Part shown: piece after piece, positions 35,755-44,420 of the stretch
How positions within the stretch are numbered: the first letter of the stretch is position 1
How the letters are laid out: the number at the start of each line of letters is the position of its first letter
Assembly (NCBI RefSeq): GCF_035271045.1
Contig: NZ_DATESC010000018.1
Location: 55,839-119,838, forward strand
Source of the DNA: Marinospirillum sp035271045
Lineage (GTDB): Bacteria; Pseudomonadota; Gammaproteobacteria; Pseudomonadales; Halomonadaceae
Direction: 5' to 3'
DNA: 64,000 bases
The notes under the pieces: generated by a model
Database searches by the model: none
What the model was told of the DNA's origin: nothing
The model's input: only the letters and a program-made list of their open reading frames with translations
Program-made: the position numbers and the translations under genes

Positions 35755-36627
35755 TTAATATTCTCTGTACTTAAATACTCTGATGCTTGGCAAAAAAGGT
35801 TCATCTTCTAACTGAGCATCAGAGCGAACGGCACGGGTACGTTTTTCAGGTGGTGCAATGCTAGGTATATTAAAAGGCGGTAGCGTTGCTTGATCGGATA
35901 AAATAAACAAAGGCATCGCAATATTCATGGCTTGTCTGTCGGGTAAACCGGCTTGTTGATCGGTAAAAAACAAGTTGGCACGCATTAACGGCGCTTGACT
36001 TTGTACTTGCGCCAAGGGCGTTGCTGTTGGAATACTGGCTAACTTTTGTAACTGAATTTTAATGTGTGGTGCTTCAACATTCATCTGTTCTAAGCGATAG
36101 ACCGCTTCTTTATAACTTATCCGCCGAATACTGCGACCACTGGAATACCAACTGAATCTGACTTGCCGTAAAGGTATTGTACAACCAGGGATTTGTCGCC
36201 AAGACTGCTTTAAATGCAAACGTGCTAAACCTTCTGCGGTTAAATGGGCGTGTAGTTTAGGGTGCCTTGTTACTAAATTTTGCCGAGCATCGAGTAATAA
36301 ATCGGGGCTTTCGCGGCGAATAGCATCAATTGCACCAGAAAAAGCGACCTTGGCATCGTTAACTGCGCCCAACTGCGCCCAAATTTGTTCATTACACACA
36401 ACTAACCCTGGATAGCTGCGCGTTACTCTTCCATCTTGACCCTCTAAATACCACAAATCTAATAAAGCAAATAATAAGCGCTCACGACTGGTGGCTTCGG
36501 TTTCACAACCCAACATCCAGCAAGGTAACTGAGCTGTTTTTAATAATGCGGCTAGGTTATTTAAGTTATTAACTAGCAAATCAAAACAATGATCTAACTG
36601 AGACACTAGACGGTAGTGTGTACCCAT
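35755..36627 (-). CDS. Tus-family DNA replication terminus site-binding protein
   Basis: 290 residues from ATG 36627, which has a good ribosome site AAAGGA seven bases away; a TTG nine codons upstream is rejected. From memory, several segments align with E. coli Tus: the N-terminal LVSQLDHCFDLLVNNLNNLAALL (Tus LVDRLNTTFRQMEQELAIFAAHL), the central VRFSWYSSGRSIRRISYKEAVYRLEQ (Tus [25 protein letters not shown]), and a short C-terminal strand PFLPSIRVFKY. Tus blocks DnaB helicase at Ter sites in a polar way. No E. coli-type Ter site was found next to the gene. Divergent from lolC across 51 bp. Confidence 0.75.
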   Translation of the reverse strand: MGTHYRLVSQLDHCFDLLVNNLNNLAALLKTAQLPCWMLGCETEATSRERLLFALLDLWYLEGQDGRVTRSYPGLVVCNEQIWAQLGAVNDAKVAFSGAIDAIRRESPDLLLDARQNLVTRHPKLHAHLTAEGLARLHLKQSWRQIPGCTIPLRQVRFSWYSSGRSIRRISYKEAVYRLEQMNVEAPHIKIQLQKLASIPTATPLAQVQSQAPLMRANLFFTDQQAGLPDRQAMNIAMPLFILSDQATLPPFNIPSIAPPEKRTRAVRSDAQLEDEPFLPSIRVFKYREY

Positions 36628-36678
36628 GCAAATATCCTTTACAATGCAGTTCAAAATTCGTTAAGGAAGCAGCTTTTT

Positions 36679-37920
36679 ATGGCCTCTCTACCCCTGTTAA
36701 TAGGCTTGCGTTACACCCGTGCTAAACGCAGAAATCACTTTATTTCGTTTATTTCACTCACATCTATGCTTGGTATGACATTGGGTGTGGCGGTGTTAAT
36801 CCTAGTGCTGTCGGTAATGAATGGGTTTGATCGTGAATTACGGGAACGCATTTTAGGCATGGTGCCGCACCTAGCGATTAAAAACTATCAAGACTTTACT
36901 GATTGGTCTAGCGTTGCCGATAAAATTAAACAGCGCCCAGAAGTTATTGGTGTCGCACCTTTTGTGAACGGTCAGGGTATGCTGATTCATCAAGGCTATA
37001 ATCGTGGCACTTTGGTGGCAGGCATTTTACCCGAATATGAAAATCAAGTATCCATTGTTGGGCAGCACTTACAAGATGGCGTTCAGCTAGATGCTTTGCA
37101 GCCGGGTGAATATGGTATTTTGCTGGGTGAATTATTAGCACGGTTTTTACGTGTTAATACGGGTGATAAGGTGACCCTGTTACTGCCAGAAGCGTCGATT
37201 ACCCCCGCAGGTGTTTTTCCACGTTTAAAGCGTTTTACTGTGTTGGGTACATTTAAAGTGGGTGCTGAATTAGATGGCAACCTTGCTTATGTTCATATGA
37301 GCGATATGCAAATTTTAATGCGTATGGATGGCAATATTGAAGGATTACGTTTACAGCTAAATGATCTGTTTCAAGCTAACCGCCTAACGCAAGAATTAGT
37401 TAATGAGCTGGGTTATCCCTACCGTGGTCAAGATTGGACACAAACGCAAGGCAATCTTTTTCAAGCAATACAAATGGAAAAGCGCATGATTGGTCTGTTG
37501 CTGATGATTATTGTTGCCGTAGCTGCATTTAACATTGTTTCTACCTTGGTAATGGTTGTTACTGATAAGCAAGCCGACATTGCAATTTTGCGTACTTTAG
37601 GTGCGAGTCCAAGCACTATTTTGGGTATTTTTATGGTGCAAGGTTTAACCATAGGTGTGGTGGGTACTTTGGTTGGCGTAGCGCTGGGTATTGTGTTGGC
37701 ACTTAATGTTAGTGATCTAGTCTTGTGGCTAGAAGGGTTGTTAGGTATTCAGTTTTTAGATGCTAATGTTTATTTTATTAGTTACTTACCTTCAGAGTTG
37801 CGTTGGGATGATGTGCGATTTATTACCATTTCGGCACTGTTATTAAGCCTACTGTCAACGCTTTATCCTGCTTGGCGTGCATCTAAAATTCAGCCTGCTG
37901 AAGCCTTGCGCTATGACTAA
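36679..37920 (+). CDS. lolC: Lipoprotein-releasing ABC transporter permease (LolC/LolE family)
   Basis: 413 residues from ATG 36679, with AAGGAAG upstream; an earlier in-frame start lies inside the Tus-like gene promoter and lacks homology. One N-terminal membrane helix (FISLTSMLGMTLGVAVLILVLSVMNGF), a large periplasmic domain (about 50-265) and three C-terminal helices follow the LolC/E plan. The end is TLYPAWRASKIQPAEALRYD. It extracts outer-membrane lipoproteins from the inner membrane for handover to LolA. Only one permease gene is present, directly followed by lolD. Confidence 0.93.
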   Translation: MASLPLLIGLRYTRAKRRNHFISFISLTSMLGMTLGVAVLILVLSVMNGFDRELRERILGMVPHLAIKNYQDFTDWSSVADKIKQRPEVIGVAPFVNGQGMLIHQGYNRGTLVAGILPEYENQVSIVGQHLQDGVQLDALQPGEYGILLGELLARFLRVNTGDKVTLLLPEASITPAGVFPRLKRFTVLGTFKVGAELDGNLAYVHMSDMQILMRMDGNIEGLRLQLNDLFQANRLTQELVNELGYPYRGQDWTQTQGNLFQAIQMEKRMIGLLLMIIVAVAAFNIVSTLVMVVTDKQADIAILRTLGASPSTILGIFMVQGLTIGVVGTLVGVALGIVLALNVSDLVLWLEGLLGIQFLDANVYFISYLPSELRWDDVRFITISALLLSLLSTLYPAWRASKIQPAEALRYD

Positions 37921-37947
37921 CCTGCGTTAAAACACAAGGAAATGAAC

Positions 37948-38649
37948 ATGACTTTAAAGACTAAACAGGCTGTTTTGCGCTGTTCTACCTTAAATAAAAG
38001 CTACACTGAAGGCCCGCAAGAAGTACAGGTGTTGACAGCGATTGATTTTGAGATTTTTGCAGGCGATCGCATTGCTATTATTGGCAGTTCAGGCTCAGGC
38101 AAAACAACGCTATTGAATATGCTGGGTGGTTTAGACTTACCTAGCAGCGGTACAGTAGAACTGGCAGGAAAAGATTTTTCTAAGCTTAACCAAAAGCAAC
38201 GTGGACAGTTAAGGAATCAGCACCTAGGTTTTGTTTATCAATTTCATCACTTACTACCGGAATTTACGGCTTTAGAAAATGCAGCGATGCCCTTATTAAT
38301 TGCCGGTAAAAGTATGAAGGAAGCCAAAGCGCAAGCATTAAAATTACTGGAAAAAGTCAGTATGGCTGAACGTGCAGAGCACAAACCAGCCGAGCTTTCG
38401 GGGGGCGAAAGGCAAAGGGTTGCTTTAGCCCGAGCGCTAGTAACCAACCCTAGTTGCGTTTTATTGGATGAACCAACAGGTAACCTAGACCAGCAAACAG
38501 CCGCCCAAGTACAGCAATTAATCACCGAGCTTGCAGAAAACTCAGGCACCGCATTTGTTATTGTTACGCATGATATTGAACTTGCACAGCAACAAAACCG
38601 TGTGTTGCGCCTTGATAAAGGTCAGTTGCGGGCAGCTAACGAAGCTTAG
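37948..38649 (+). CDS. lolD: Lipoprotein-releasing system ATP-binding protein LolD
   Basis: 233 residues. The start is the second ATG (37948), spaced seven bases from AAGGA; the ATG at 37942 is too close. ABC signatures: Walker A GSSGSGKTT, Q-loop FVYQFHHLLPEF, signature LSGGERQR, Walker B CVLLDEPTG and a switch His in VTHD. It powers the LolC permease. Its TAG overlaps the TAA of the convergent DUF2062 gene. Confidence 0.96.
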   Translation: MTLKTKQAVLRCSTLNKSYTEGPQEVQVLTAIDFEIFAGDRIAIIGSSGSGKTTLLNMLGGLDLPSSGTVELAGKDFSKLNQKQRGQLRNQHLGFVYQFHHLLPEFTALENAAMPLLIAGKSMKEAKAQALKLLEKVSMAERAEHKPAELSGGERQRVALARALVTNPSCVLLDEPTGNLDQQTAAQVQQLITELAENSGTAFVIVTHDIELAQQQNRVLRLDKGQLRAANEA

Positions 38650-39212
38650 TCGTCTGCTGGTTGCTTTGAAGGCGCTTGTTTTGATAAGACTATAGGCAGT
38701 GAACGATTCGACTGCCTTTTATTCCAACTGTGTGATACGTGCCAACGCCACAACAAGCGCACGGCAACATTAGAAGCAATGGCTAAAAGAGCGCCCACTA
38801 AAACGCAGCCTAACAAGAGCGATGGCCAAATTTGATTAAAGTGGATTAATACCCAGTCTAGTGTGCCTTCGCTGGGGTGCGGCGACACGGGGATGTTCAT
38901 TAACCAAGCACCAACGCGGTAACAACCATAAAATAACGGCGGCATAGTCAACGGATTGCTGACCCACACCAAGCCTACTGAAATAGGTAAATTAATTCGC
39001 AATAACACTGCTAAAGCCGCAGCGACCAGCATTTGAAAAGGCATGGGAATAAACGCCACAAACAAACCTACACTAAATGCACCTGACACACTGTTGCGCG
39101 TAAGCATCCATAAGTTAGGATCGCCCATGTGCGGGGCCATAAATCCGAGTGACTTATGTGCCCGAATTTTTTCAGGTTTAGGCATAAAGCGTTTAATAAG
39201 TTTACGTGGCAT
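38646..39212 (-). CDS. DUF2062 membrane protein
   Basis: 188 residues. The DUF2062 core is visible: SVSGAFSVGLFVAFIPMPFQMLVAAALAVLLRINLPISVGLVWVSNPLT, then PPLFYGCYRVGAWLM. Two or three membrane helices are followed by another at about 130-160 and a basic C-terminal tail. The function of the family is unknown. It lies convergent to lolD and divergent from comEC, the same neighbours it has in Pseudomonas-type genomes as I recall them. Confidence 0.87.
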   Translation of the reverse strand: MPRKLIKRFMPKPEKIRAHKSLGFMAPHMGDPNLWMLTRNSVSGAFSVGLFVAFIPMPFQMLVAAALAVLLRINLPISVGLVWVSNPLTMPPLFYGCYRVGAWLMNIPVSPHPSEGTLDWVLIHFNQIWPSLLLGCVLVGALLAIASNVAVRLLWRWHVSHSWNKRQSNRSLPIVLSKQAPSKQPADD

Positions 39213-39277
39213 GATTTATACCAAATCTTTCCTCTAAAAAGTGCGGCTATACTAGCTCAAAAGCGAGCAGTATTAAA

Positions 39278-41536
39278 ATGAAATTAACCCCTTATAGTTT
39301 TTTACATTTTGCACTGGGTTTGCTGTTTGGCATTTTAAGCGCTGTATTGATAAGTATTTGGTTACCCATAGAAGCTTTGGTGTTAATCAGCCTTTTTAGT
39401 TTAACGCTATTAAAGCGTGGCTATTTTTTTATGGGTGCTAGTTTTTTGGGCTACTGTTGGTTGTTAGTTTTTTTAGCTTGGCAAATACACCAAGCACCAC
39501 TGACAAATCACCCTAGCAGCCACAATACTTTAATTAAAGGCGTTATTACGCAAACCTACCCTAACACGATTCGCGTGGGTAATACGCGCCTTAATTGGTA
39601 TATTCCACGAACATCATCTCAGCAAGCATTGCCTCGGCAGGGCGAACTTTGGCAGTTAGAAGCCAGAATTAGACCTTTGCGTAGTTTACAAAACTTTGGT
39701 CAAACCGACTCGACAGGTAATAAACTGGCGGCTGGACAACTTGTTGGTGGTTATATCGCCCGTGATGCTAAAGTTATAAAAATCAAAGAAGCGAGCCGTG
39801 TTAATCAATGGCGTAATCAACTGATTAATCAAATCGATAGCTATTCTGCTGATTCACAACGTGGCTGGCGCTTTTTGTTTGCACTTGGATTAGGTGCTAA
39901 AACGCTACTCACTGCAGATGATTGGCAGCTTTTACAGCGTACCGGCACTTTGCATTTATGGGTGGTTTCTGGTTTGCATTTAGGATTGCTGGCTGGCTTA
40001 GTGCTGGGATTGGCGCGTTTTTTTAGTTGGCGACAGGGTATTGCTTTTCCTTTAGCCGCTGCTGCTGCGCTAGGTTATGCTCAGTTGGCCGGTTGGGGTT
40101 TAGCCGCCGAAAGGTCGGCACTGATGCTGCTGTTAGGTTTGTTAATTCTTAGTGGCTGGCGCAAGTTGGGCACTTGGTTAGCGGTTAGTTTAGCGCTGAT
40201 TATTTTATTGCTGGTTAATCCGTTAATTGTGCTCAGTAAAGGTTTTTGGCTGTCGTTTGGCGCAGTGGTTATTTTAATTGCTGGTTTTTATGGTCGCGCG
40301 ATTAGTCATCCAGTTATCAGCCTTATAAAAGTACAAGTATTACTGCTGCTGGCTTTTACCCCATTACTTCTTTGGCAAGGCGGCTGGTTTAATCCTTGGT
40401 CTTTACCCATTAATTTGCTATTAGTGCCGTTGGTGGGGCTGCTGCTGTTACCCATTACGCTGTTAGCTTTAGCGTTAAGCACAGTAGACTTTTATTGGCC
40501 TTTAGAAATGTGTGCCATAGCTTTTAATTATTTGGTCAAAGGTTTGGCGTATGCTGCACAACTAGAACAGCCATTAATTCAACAAGCATCTTACCTATGG
40601 CTAGGTTTACTTATCTTATTACCATCAGGCATACCGTTAAGGCACTTTTCGTGGTTAGGTTTATTATTAGCTTTTTTGCCGCACACGCTGAATAACGAAC
40701 CTCTATTAAACAAGCCGTTAATAAATAAGCCACACAACTGGCAGGTTAAAGTTTTAGATGTTGGTCAAGGCACGGCTGTTTTAATAGAAAGTGCCGGCGA
40801 AAAATTACTTTACGACACAGGCAAAGGTTTTAGTTCAGGTTGGGCAGCAGTAGTGCCTGCTTTAACGCCTTGGTTAACGCCTAAAGCAGCGCCAAAAGGT
40901 ATTAATCAGCTGATTATTAGTCACGATGACCAAGATCATGTGGGCGGTTTAACTGCTATTAAAAAACGCTGGGCTATTCAGCAAGAATACAGCGCTCAAC
41001 AACACAACTGCTATGCAGGGCAAATTTGGCAATTAGGTCAGCTAGAAATCACCGCACTGTGGCCACCACAGCCACCGCTAACAGTGTATAAAAAAAGAGC
41101 TAATAACTCAGATTCTTGTGTGCTGCTGATTAAAGCGCCTGAGCATAATGGGCGTATCACCAGTGTTTTATTAACCGGCGATGCAGGCTTAGCCGAAGAA
41201 GCGTTTTTTAGCCAAGTGTTGCCGCAATTGCTGACGAATCAACAAGGCGAGCAACAACCGCTAACCCTGCTGATTACTGGCCACCACGGTAGCCAAACCT
41301 CTACTGGCCTACCTTTGCTACAAGCCACTCAGCCTTTATGGGCGGTGCATACCAACGGCTGGCGCAACAGTTATGGTCATCCGCATAACAGCGTAGTGCA
41401 AAGACTCAGGCAGCTTAACGTCACTCAACTTAGTACCGCAGCCCACGGTGCTGTGCATTTTGACATGGGAAAAATTACCCGTATGCACTATAAAAATCAA
41501 AAATTACCACTTTGGCATGGGCTGGGATACCGTTAA
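39278..41536 (+). CDS. comEC: DNA-uptake channel ComEC/Rec2
   Basis: 752 residues. An N-terminal soluble segment (about 65-170) is followed by the competence membrane domain, with LWVVSGLHLGLLAGL near 225 and about seven further helices. A C-terminal metallo-beta-lactamase-like domain lies from about 490 (VKVLDVGQGTAVLIE, HDDQDHVGG, LLTGDAG, GHHGSQTS). ComEC carries single-stranded DNA across the inner membrane during transformation; the nuclease-like domain has a complete HxxxDH motif. No other competence genes are nearby. Its stop abuts the convergent SIMPL gene with no spacer. Confidence 0.94.
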   Translation: MKLTPYSFLHFALGLLFGILSAVLISIWLPIEALVLISLFSLTLLKRGYFFMGASFLGYCWLLVFLAWQIHQAPLTNHPSSHNTLIKGVITQTYPNTIRVGNTRLNWYIPRTSSQQALPRQGELWQLEARIRPLRSLQNFGQTDSTGNKLAAGQLVGGYIARDAKVIKIKEASRVNQWRNQLINQIDSYSADSQRGWRFLFALGLGAKTLLTADDWQLLQRTGTLHLWVVSGLHLGLLAGLVLGLARFFSWRQGIAFPLAAAAALGYAQLAGWGLAAERSALMLLLGLLILSGWRKLGTWLAVSLALIILLLVNPLIVLSKGFWLSFGAVVILIAGFYGRAISHPVISLIKVQVLLLLAFTPLLLWQGGWFNPWSLPINLLLVPLVGLLLLPITLLALALSTVDFYWPLEMCAIAFNYLVKGLAYAAQLEQPLIQQASYLWLGLLILLPSGIPLRHFSWLGLLLAFLPHTLNNEPLLNKPLINKPHNWQVKVLDVGQGTAVLIESAGEKLLYDTGKGFSSGWAAVVPALTPWLTPKAAPKGINQLIISHDDQDHVGGLTAIKKRWAIQQEYSAQQHNCYAGQIWQLGQLEITALWPPQPPLTVYKKRANNSDSCVLLIKAPEHNGRITSVLLTGDAGLAEEAFFSQVLPQLLTNQQGEQQPLTLLITGHHGSQTSTGLPLLQATQPLWAVHTNGWRNSYGHPHNSVVQRLRQLNVTQLSTAAHGAVHFDMGKITRMHYKNQKLPLWHGLGYR

Positions 41537-42262
41537 CTATTTGGTTAGGTAAAAAGTAACCGCAGTGACGACGCGAATGTGTTTTTCAATTTTTCTATCA
41601 TCGCCATAAGATTCACCCACGTCTAAAATCGAAAAGTTACCTTGTGAGGCGCTGCGAATACCACCCACCGTTACGCCGGCATTTTCAGCAAACTCATTGG
41701 CTGCAATGCGTGCATTTTGGGTTGCTTCTTTTAACATATCCGGCTTAATTGTGTTTAATTCAGTAAAATAGTAGTTTGGTGCGGTATTTTTAATGTCTAA
41801 GCCTTCAGCAATTAGCGCATTGATTTTAGAACGCACTTTAGGCACTAGCTGAACATTTTTAGTTTCGACTTCAACAGCACCCACCAAAAAATACTTGGTT
41901 TCAATTAGCTTTTGGTTATCGTTACGGTATTCATAAGTTTCGTAATCAACAGCGCCTAAAATAATTTCATCATCGGTAAAACCACTGGCTATTAATAAAT
42001 CGATAATTTTTTTCTGGTCAATTTTTGATTTAGCATACAGTGCGGCTACTTCAGATTTTTCATTGCCTGCAACCGTGTACTGAATTTTCCAATGTGCAAT
42101 ATCAGACATAACGCGTTTTTCAGACAAGCCTTTAACATCGGCAGTATTTAACGCCACATTTGAGTTATACAAGGTTTGACCCACAAAATACCCTGCGCCC
42201 ATTAAACCGGCAGCGATAAAAAATGCACTAATAATCAGTTCAATTCTTAAATTACTATTCAT
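41537..42262 (-). CDS. SIMPL-domain (DUF541) protein
   Basis: 241 residues with an N-terminal signal anchor (LIISAFFIAAGLMGAGYFVG). The SIMPL fold follows, with VKGLSEKRVMSDIAHWKIQYTV and the C-terminal ATQNARIAANEFAENAGVTVGGIRSASQGNFSI. Proteins of this family are periplasmic or membrane-tethered oligomers of unclear function, some linked to oxidative stress. Monocistronic-looking; 45 bp separate it from nudC upstream. Confidence 0.85.
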   Translation of the reverse strand: MNSNLRIELIISAFFIAAGLMGAGYFVGQTLYNSNVALNTADVKGLSEKRVMSDIAHWKIQYTVAGNEKSEVAALYAKSKIDQKKIIDLLIASGFTDDEIILGAVDYETYEYRNDNQKLIETKYFLVGAVEVETKNVQLVPKVRSKINALIAEGLDIKNTAPNYYFTELNTIKPDMLKEATQNARIAANEFAENAGVTVGGIRSASQGNFSILDVGESYGDDRKIEKHIRVVTAVTFYLTK

Positions 42263-42307
42263 AAAAACTCCGTTTTGTTCGTTAAAATAAAAACCACTTA
42301 AAGCGAA

Positions 42308-43156
42308 TTAAAGAACGCCTTTCCATTGTAAGAAAGAATCAATTAAATAGCGTGAAATGGAGTTTTTAGACGGCAATTCTGGTAGTTGGTCAAAGGGGTA
42401 CCAGTTGGCATCTTCAATTTCTATGCCATCAAACGCAATTTCACCACCTTGGTATTCTGCCCAATAACCCAGCATTAACGAATTAGGAAACGGCCAAGAC
42501 TGGCTGCCAAGGTATTTAAAATTGCCAATTTGTACATTGACTTCTTCTTGTACTTCACGGTGCAGGGCTTGTTCGGCCGATTCCCCCGTTTCAATAAAAC
42601 CAGCTAGCGTGCTGTAAACGCCGGCTGCAAAACGTGGGCTACGCGCTAACAGTAAAGCATCTTCACGCCACACTAGGGTAATAATGCAAGGCGAAACACG
42701 TGGGTATTGGCGTAGGTGACAACGCGGGCATTGATGGGCATATTCATCATTTCTGGGTTGTGTTTTACTGCCGCAACGCCCACAAAAACGGTGTTGCTCT
42801 TGCCAATTAGCCAAGCCTGCTGCGGTTGCCAGCAAATCAAAACTTTCAGCATCACTTTGTAATAACCAGCTGCGTAAATTCGGCCAGTTTTTGGCTTTAG
42901 CTTCACCTCGCTGACCTAGCCGTAGCAGCAACGGTTGACCATGCCTGCGCCCCATAACCACCAGTTTGGAGTGTTTTTTTGGGTCGTAAAATCCTGATTC
43001 CAGCCAGCCATTCATTGAATCTTCGACAGGGCGTATACAGCCCGATCCGCAGGTAATAATCCCTACGGCTTCACCGGCTTGAAGGGTATCTGGGCCACGT
43101 TGGAAACCGCTTAACGGCTGTTGTTGCGGAAAATCAGCTTGTAAAGGATGCCACAT
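42308..43156 (-). CDS. nudC: NAD+ diphosphatase / RNA decapping Nudix hydrolase NudC
   Basis: 282 residues from ATG 43156 (MWHPLQADFPQ); a start 18 codons earlier would lie deeper inside dnaQ. A four-cysteine zinc ribbon (FCGRCGSKTQ and HQCPRCHLRQYPR) is followed by a perfect Nudix box (GFIETGESAEQALHREVQEEVNV). The family signature SQSWPFPNSLMLGY comes after it. NudC cleaves NAD(H) and removes NAD caps from RNA 5' ends. The start overlaps the last 23 bp of dnaQ, indicating coupling. Confidence 0.95.
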   Translation of the reverse strand: MWHPLQADFPQQQPLSGFQRGPDTLQAGEAVGIITCGSGCIRPVEDSMNGWLESGFYDPKKHSKLVVMGRRHGQPLLLRLGQRGEAKAKNWPNLRSWLLQSDAESFDLLATAAGLANWQEQHRFCGRCGSKTQPRNDEYAHQCPRCHLRQYPRVSPCIITLVWREDALLLARSPRFAAGVYSTLAGFIETGESAEQALHREVQEEVNVQIGNFKYLGSQSWPFPNSLMLGYWAEYQGGEIAFDGIEIEDANWYPFDQLPELPSKNSISRYLIDSFLQWKGVL

Positions 43157-43904
43157 TTTGTTGCTCCATTTGCTGCCAAAGGCTGGTTTGTCCGGCTTTT
43201 TTACTAACAAATTCTAATTTAGCTTGATGGGCGATTAATTCTTCTGGGGTGGCTAACAGCACGCTTAACTGCTGCTGATCTTCATAGGCAACACGGCGTA
43301 TGGTGGAATTTAGATCCCGAACCACGCCGCTCATCTCATCGTCTTCATCCCCGCCTAATAACAGGTTGGTTTGCCCGCCGGTCATGGTTAAATAAAGATC
43401 GGCTAGAATTTCTGAGTCCAATAAAGCACCGTGTAAGGTTCGTGCCGTGTTATCTATGCTGTAACGCTTACACAAAGCATCTAGGCTGTTGCGCTGTCCT
43501 GGGTGGCGGCGGCGTGCAAAAGCAAGGGTGTCGAATATTTTACAATAGTCTTCAATGCGACCATAGCGTTGTTCGCCTAGCTGATGGTTGATTTTTGCTA
43601 ATTCAGTATCTAAAAAGCCCACATCAAAAGGTGCGTTGTGAATAATAAGTTCCGCACCTTCTATGTAGCTAATAAACGAATCCGCTAATGTTGCAAATAA
43701 AGGTTTATCTTTTAAATCGGCCCAAGTGAAGCCGTGAACCTGCGTGGCTTCTTCATCGACTTCACGTTCAGGGTTAAGGTATTCATGGAAATTATTGCCG
43801 GTTAAACAACGCCCAAGCATTTCTACACAACCAATTTCTATGAGTCGATGACCCTCTTTAGGGTCTATGCCGGTGGTTTCGGTATCTAATACAACTTGCC
43901 TCAT
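43134..43904 (-). CDS. dnaQ: DNA polymerase III epsilon subunit (3'-5' proofreading exonuclease)
   Basis: 256 residues. DEDDh exonuclease motifs: ExoI LDTETTGID, ExoII HNAPFDVGFLD, and ExoIII with catalytic His followed by Asp (LHGALLDSEILADLYL). The C-terminal linker and tail bind the alpha subunit. The ATG at 43904 overlaps the stop of a six-codon upstream mini-ORF created by a 14-bp tandem duplication. dnaQ lies 32 bp downstream of rnhA, the common gammaproteobacterial pair, here in the same direction. Confidence 0.97.
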   Translation of the reverse strand: MRQVVLDTETTGIDPKEGHRLIEIGCVEMLGRCLTGNNFHEYLNPEREVDEEATQVHGFTWADLKDKPLFATLADSFISYIEGAELIIHNAPFDVGFLDTELAKINHQLGEQRYGRIEDYCKIFDTLAFARRRHPGQRNSLDALCKRYSIDNTARTLHGALLDSEILADLYLTMTGGQTNLLLGGDEDDEMSGVVRDLNSTIRRVAYEDQQQLSVLLATPEELIAHQAKLEFVSKKAGQTSLWQQMEQQNVASFTS

Positions 43905-43923
43905 GCTGATTGCCTCATGTTGA
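43896..43923 (-). repeat. 14-bp tandem duplication at the dnaQ start, with mini-ORF
   Basis: Plus-strand copies TTGCCTCATGCTGA (43896-43909) and TTGCCTCATGTTGA (43910-43923) differ at one base. On the minus strand the upstream copy supplies ATG at 43918, giving MRQSA then TGA (43901-43903). That stop overlaps the dnaQ ATG as ATGA. The duplication thus makes a tiny leader frame that could couple to, or compete with, dnaQ initiation. Confidence 0.75.
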
Positions 43924-43936
43924 CTGCCTTACAATG

Positions 43937-44419
43937 TTAGTTTTCTAAAGAAGGATTAGGGTCGGTTACGCCACGGTTGGCTAAATCATCTGCCGCTTCG
44001 TTGCCTGCATCACCCGCATGGCCTTTTACCCAGTGCCATGCTACTTGATGGCGCTTGGCTTGTTCATCAAGCTGTTGCCATAAATCCTTATTTTTAACGG
44101 CTGAACCTGATGCGGTTCGCCAATTTTTTTTCTTCCAATTTGGCATCCATAAAGTAATGCCTTGGCGCACGTATTGAGAGTCGGTGTGCAAATCGACGTG
44201 ACAACTGCGTTTAAGCGTTGCTAGCGATTTAATTGCAGCCATTAATTCCATACGGTTGTTGGTGGTATCGCTTTCACCACCCCATAATTCACGCTCAACG
44301 TCGCCATAGCGCAATAACGCACCCCAGCCACCAGGACCTGGATTGCCTTTGCAAGCACCATCAGTGTAAATAATGACTCTTTTTAATGCAGTGTTTGGAT
44401 TATCGGTTGTATCAGACAA
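43937..44419 (-). CDS. rnhA: Ribonuclease HI
   Basis: 160 residues, the standard length. Catalytic DEDD residues are visible: Asp in IYTDGACKGNPGPGGWG, Glu in NNRMELMAAI, Asp in LHTDSQYV and the late Asp in GNEAADDLA. It degrades RNA in RNA-DNA hybrids. Its ATG lies one base after the stop of the methyltransferase gene, so these are co-transcribed with dnaQ and nudC. Confidence 0.97.
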   Translation of the reverse strand: MSDTTDNPNTALKRVIIYTDGACKGNPGPGGWGALLRYGDVERELWGGESDTTNNRMELMAAIKSLATLKRSCHVDLHTDSQYVRQGITLWMPNWKKKNWRTASGSAVKNKDLWQQLDEQAKRHQVAWHWVKGHAGDAGNEAADDLANRGVTDPNPSLEN

Positions 44420-44420
44420 A

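Noticed and set aside
40700..40740. LLNKP/LINKP repeat in ComEC as a functional motif
   Set aside because: It lies in the linker between the membrane and metallo-beta-lactamase-like domains and looks like a neutral slippage duplication.
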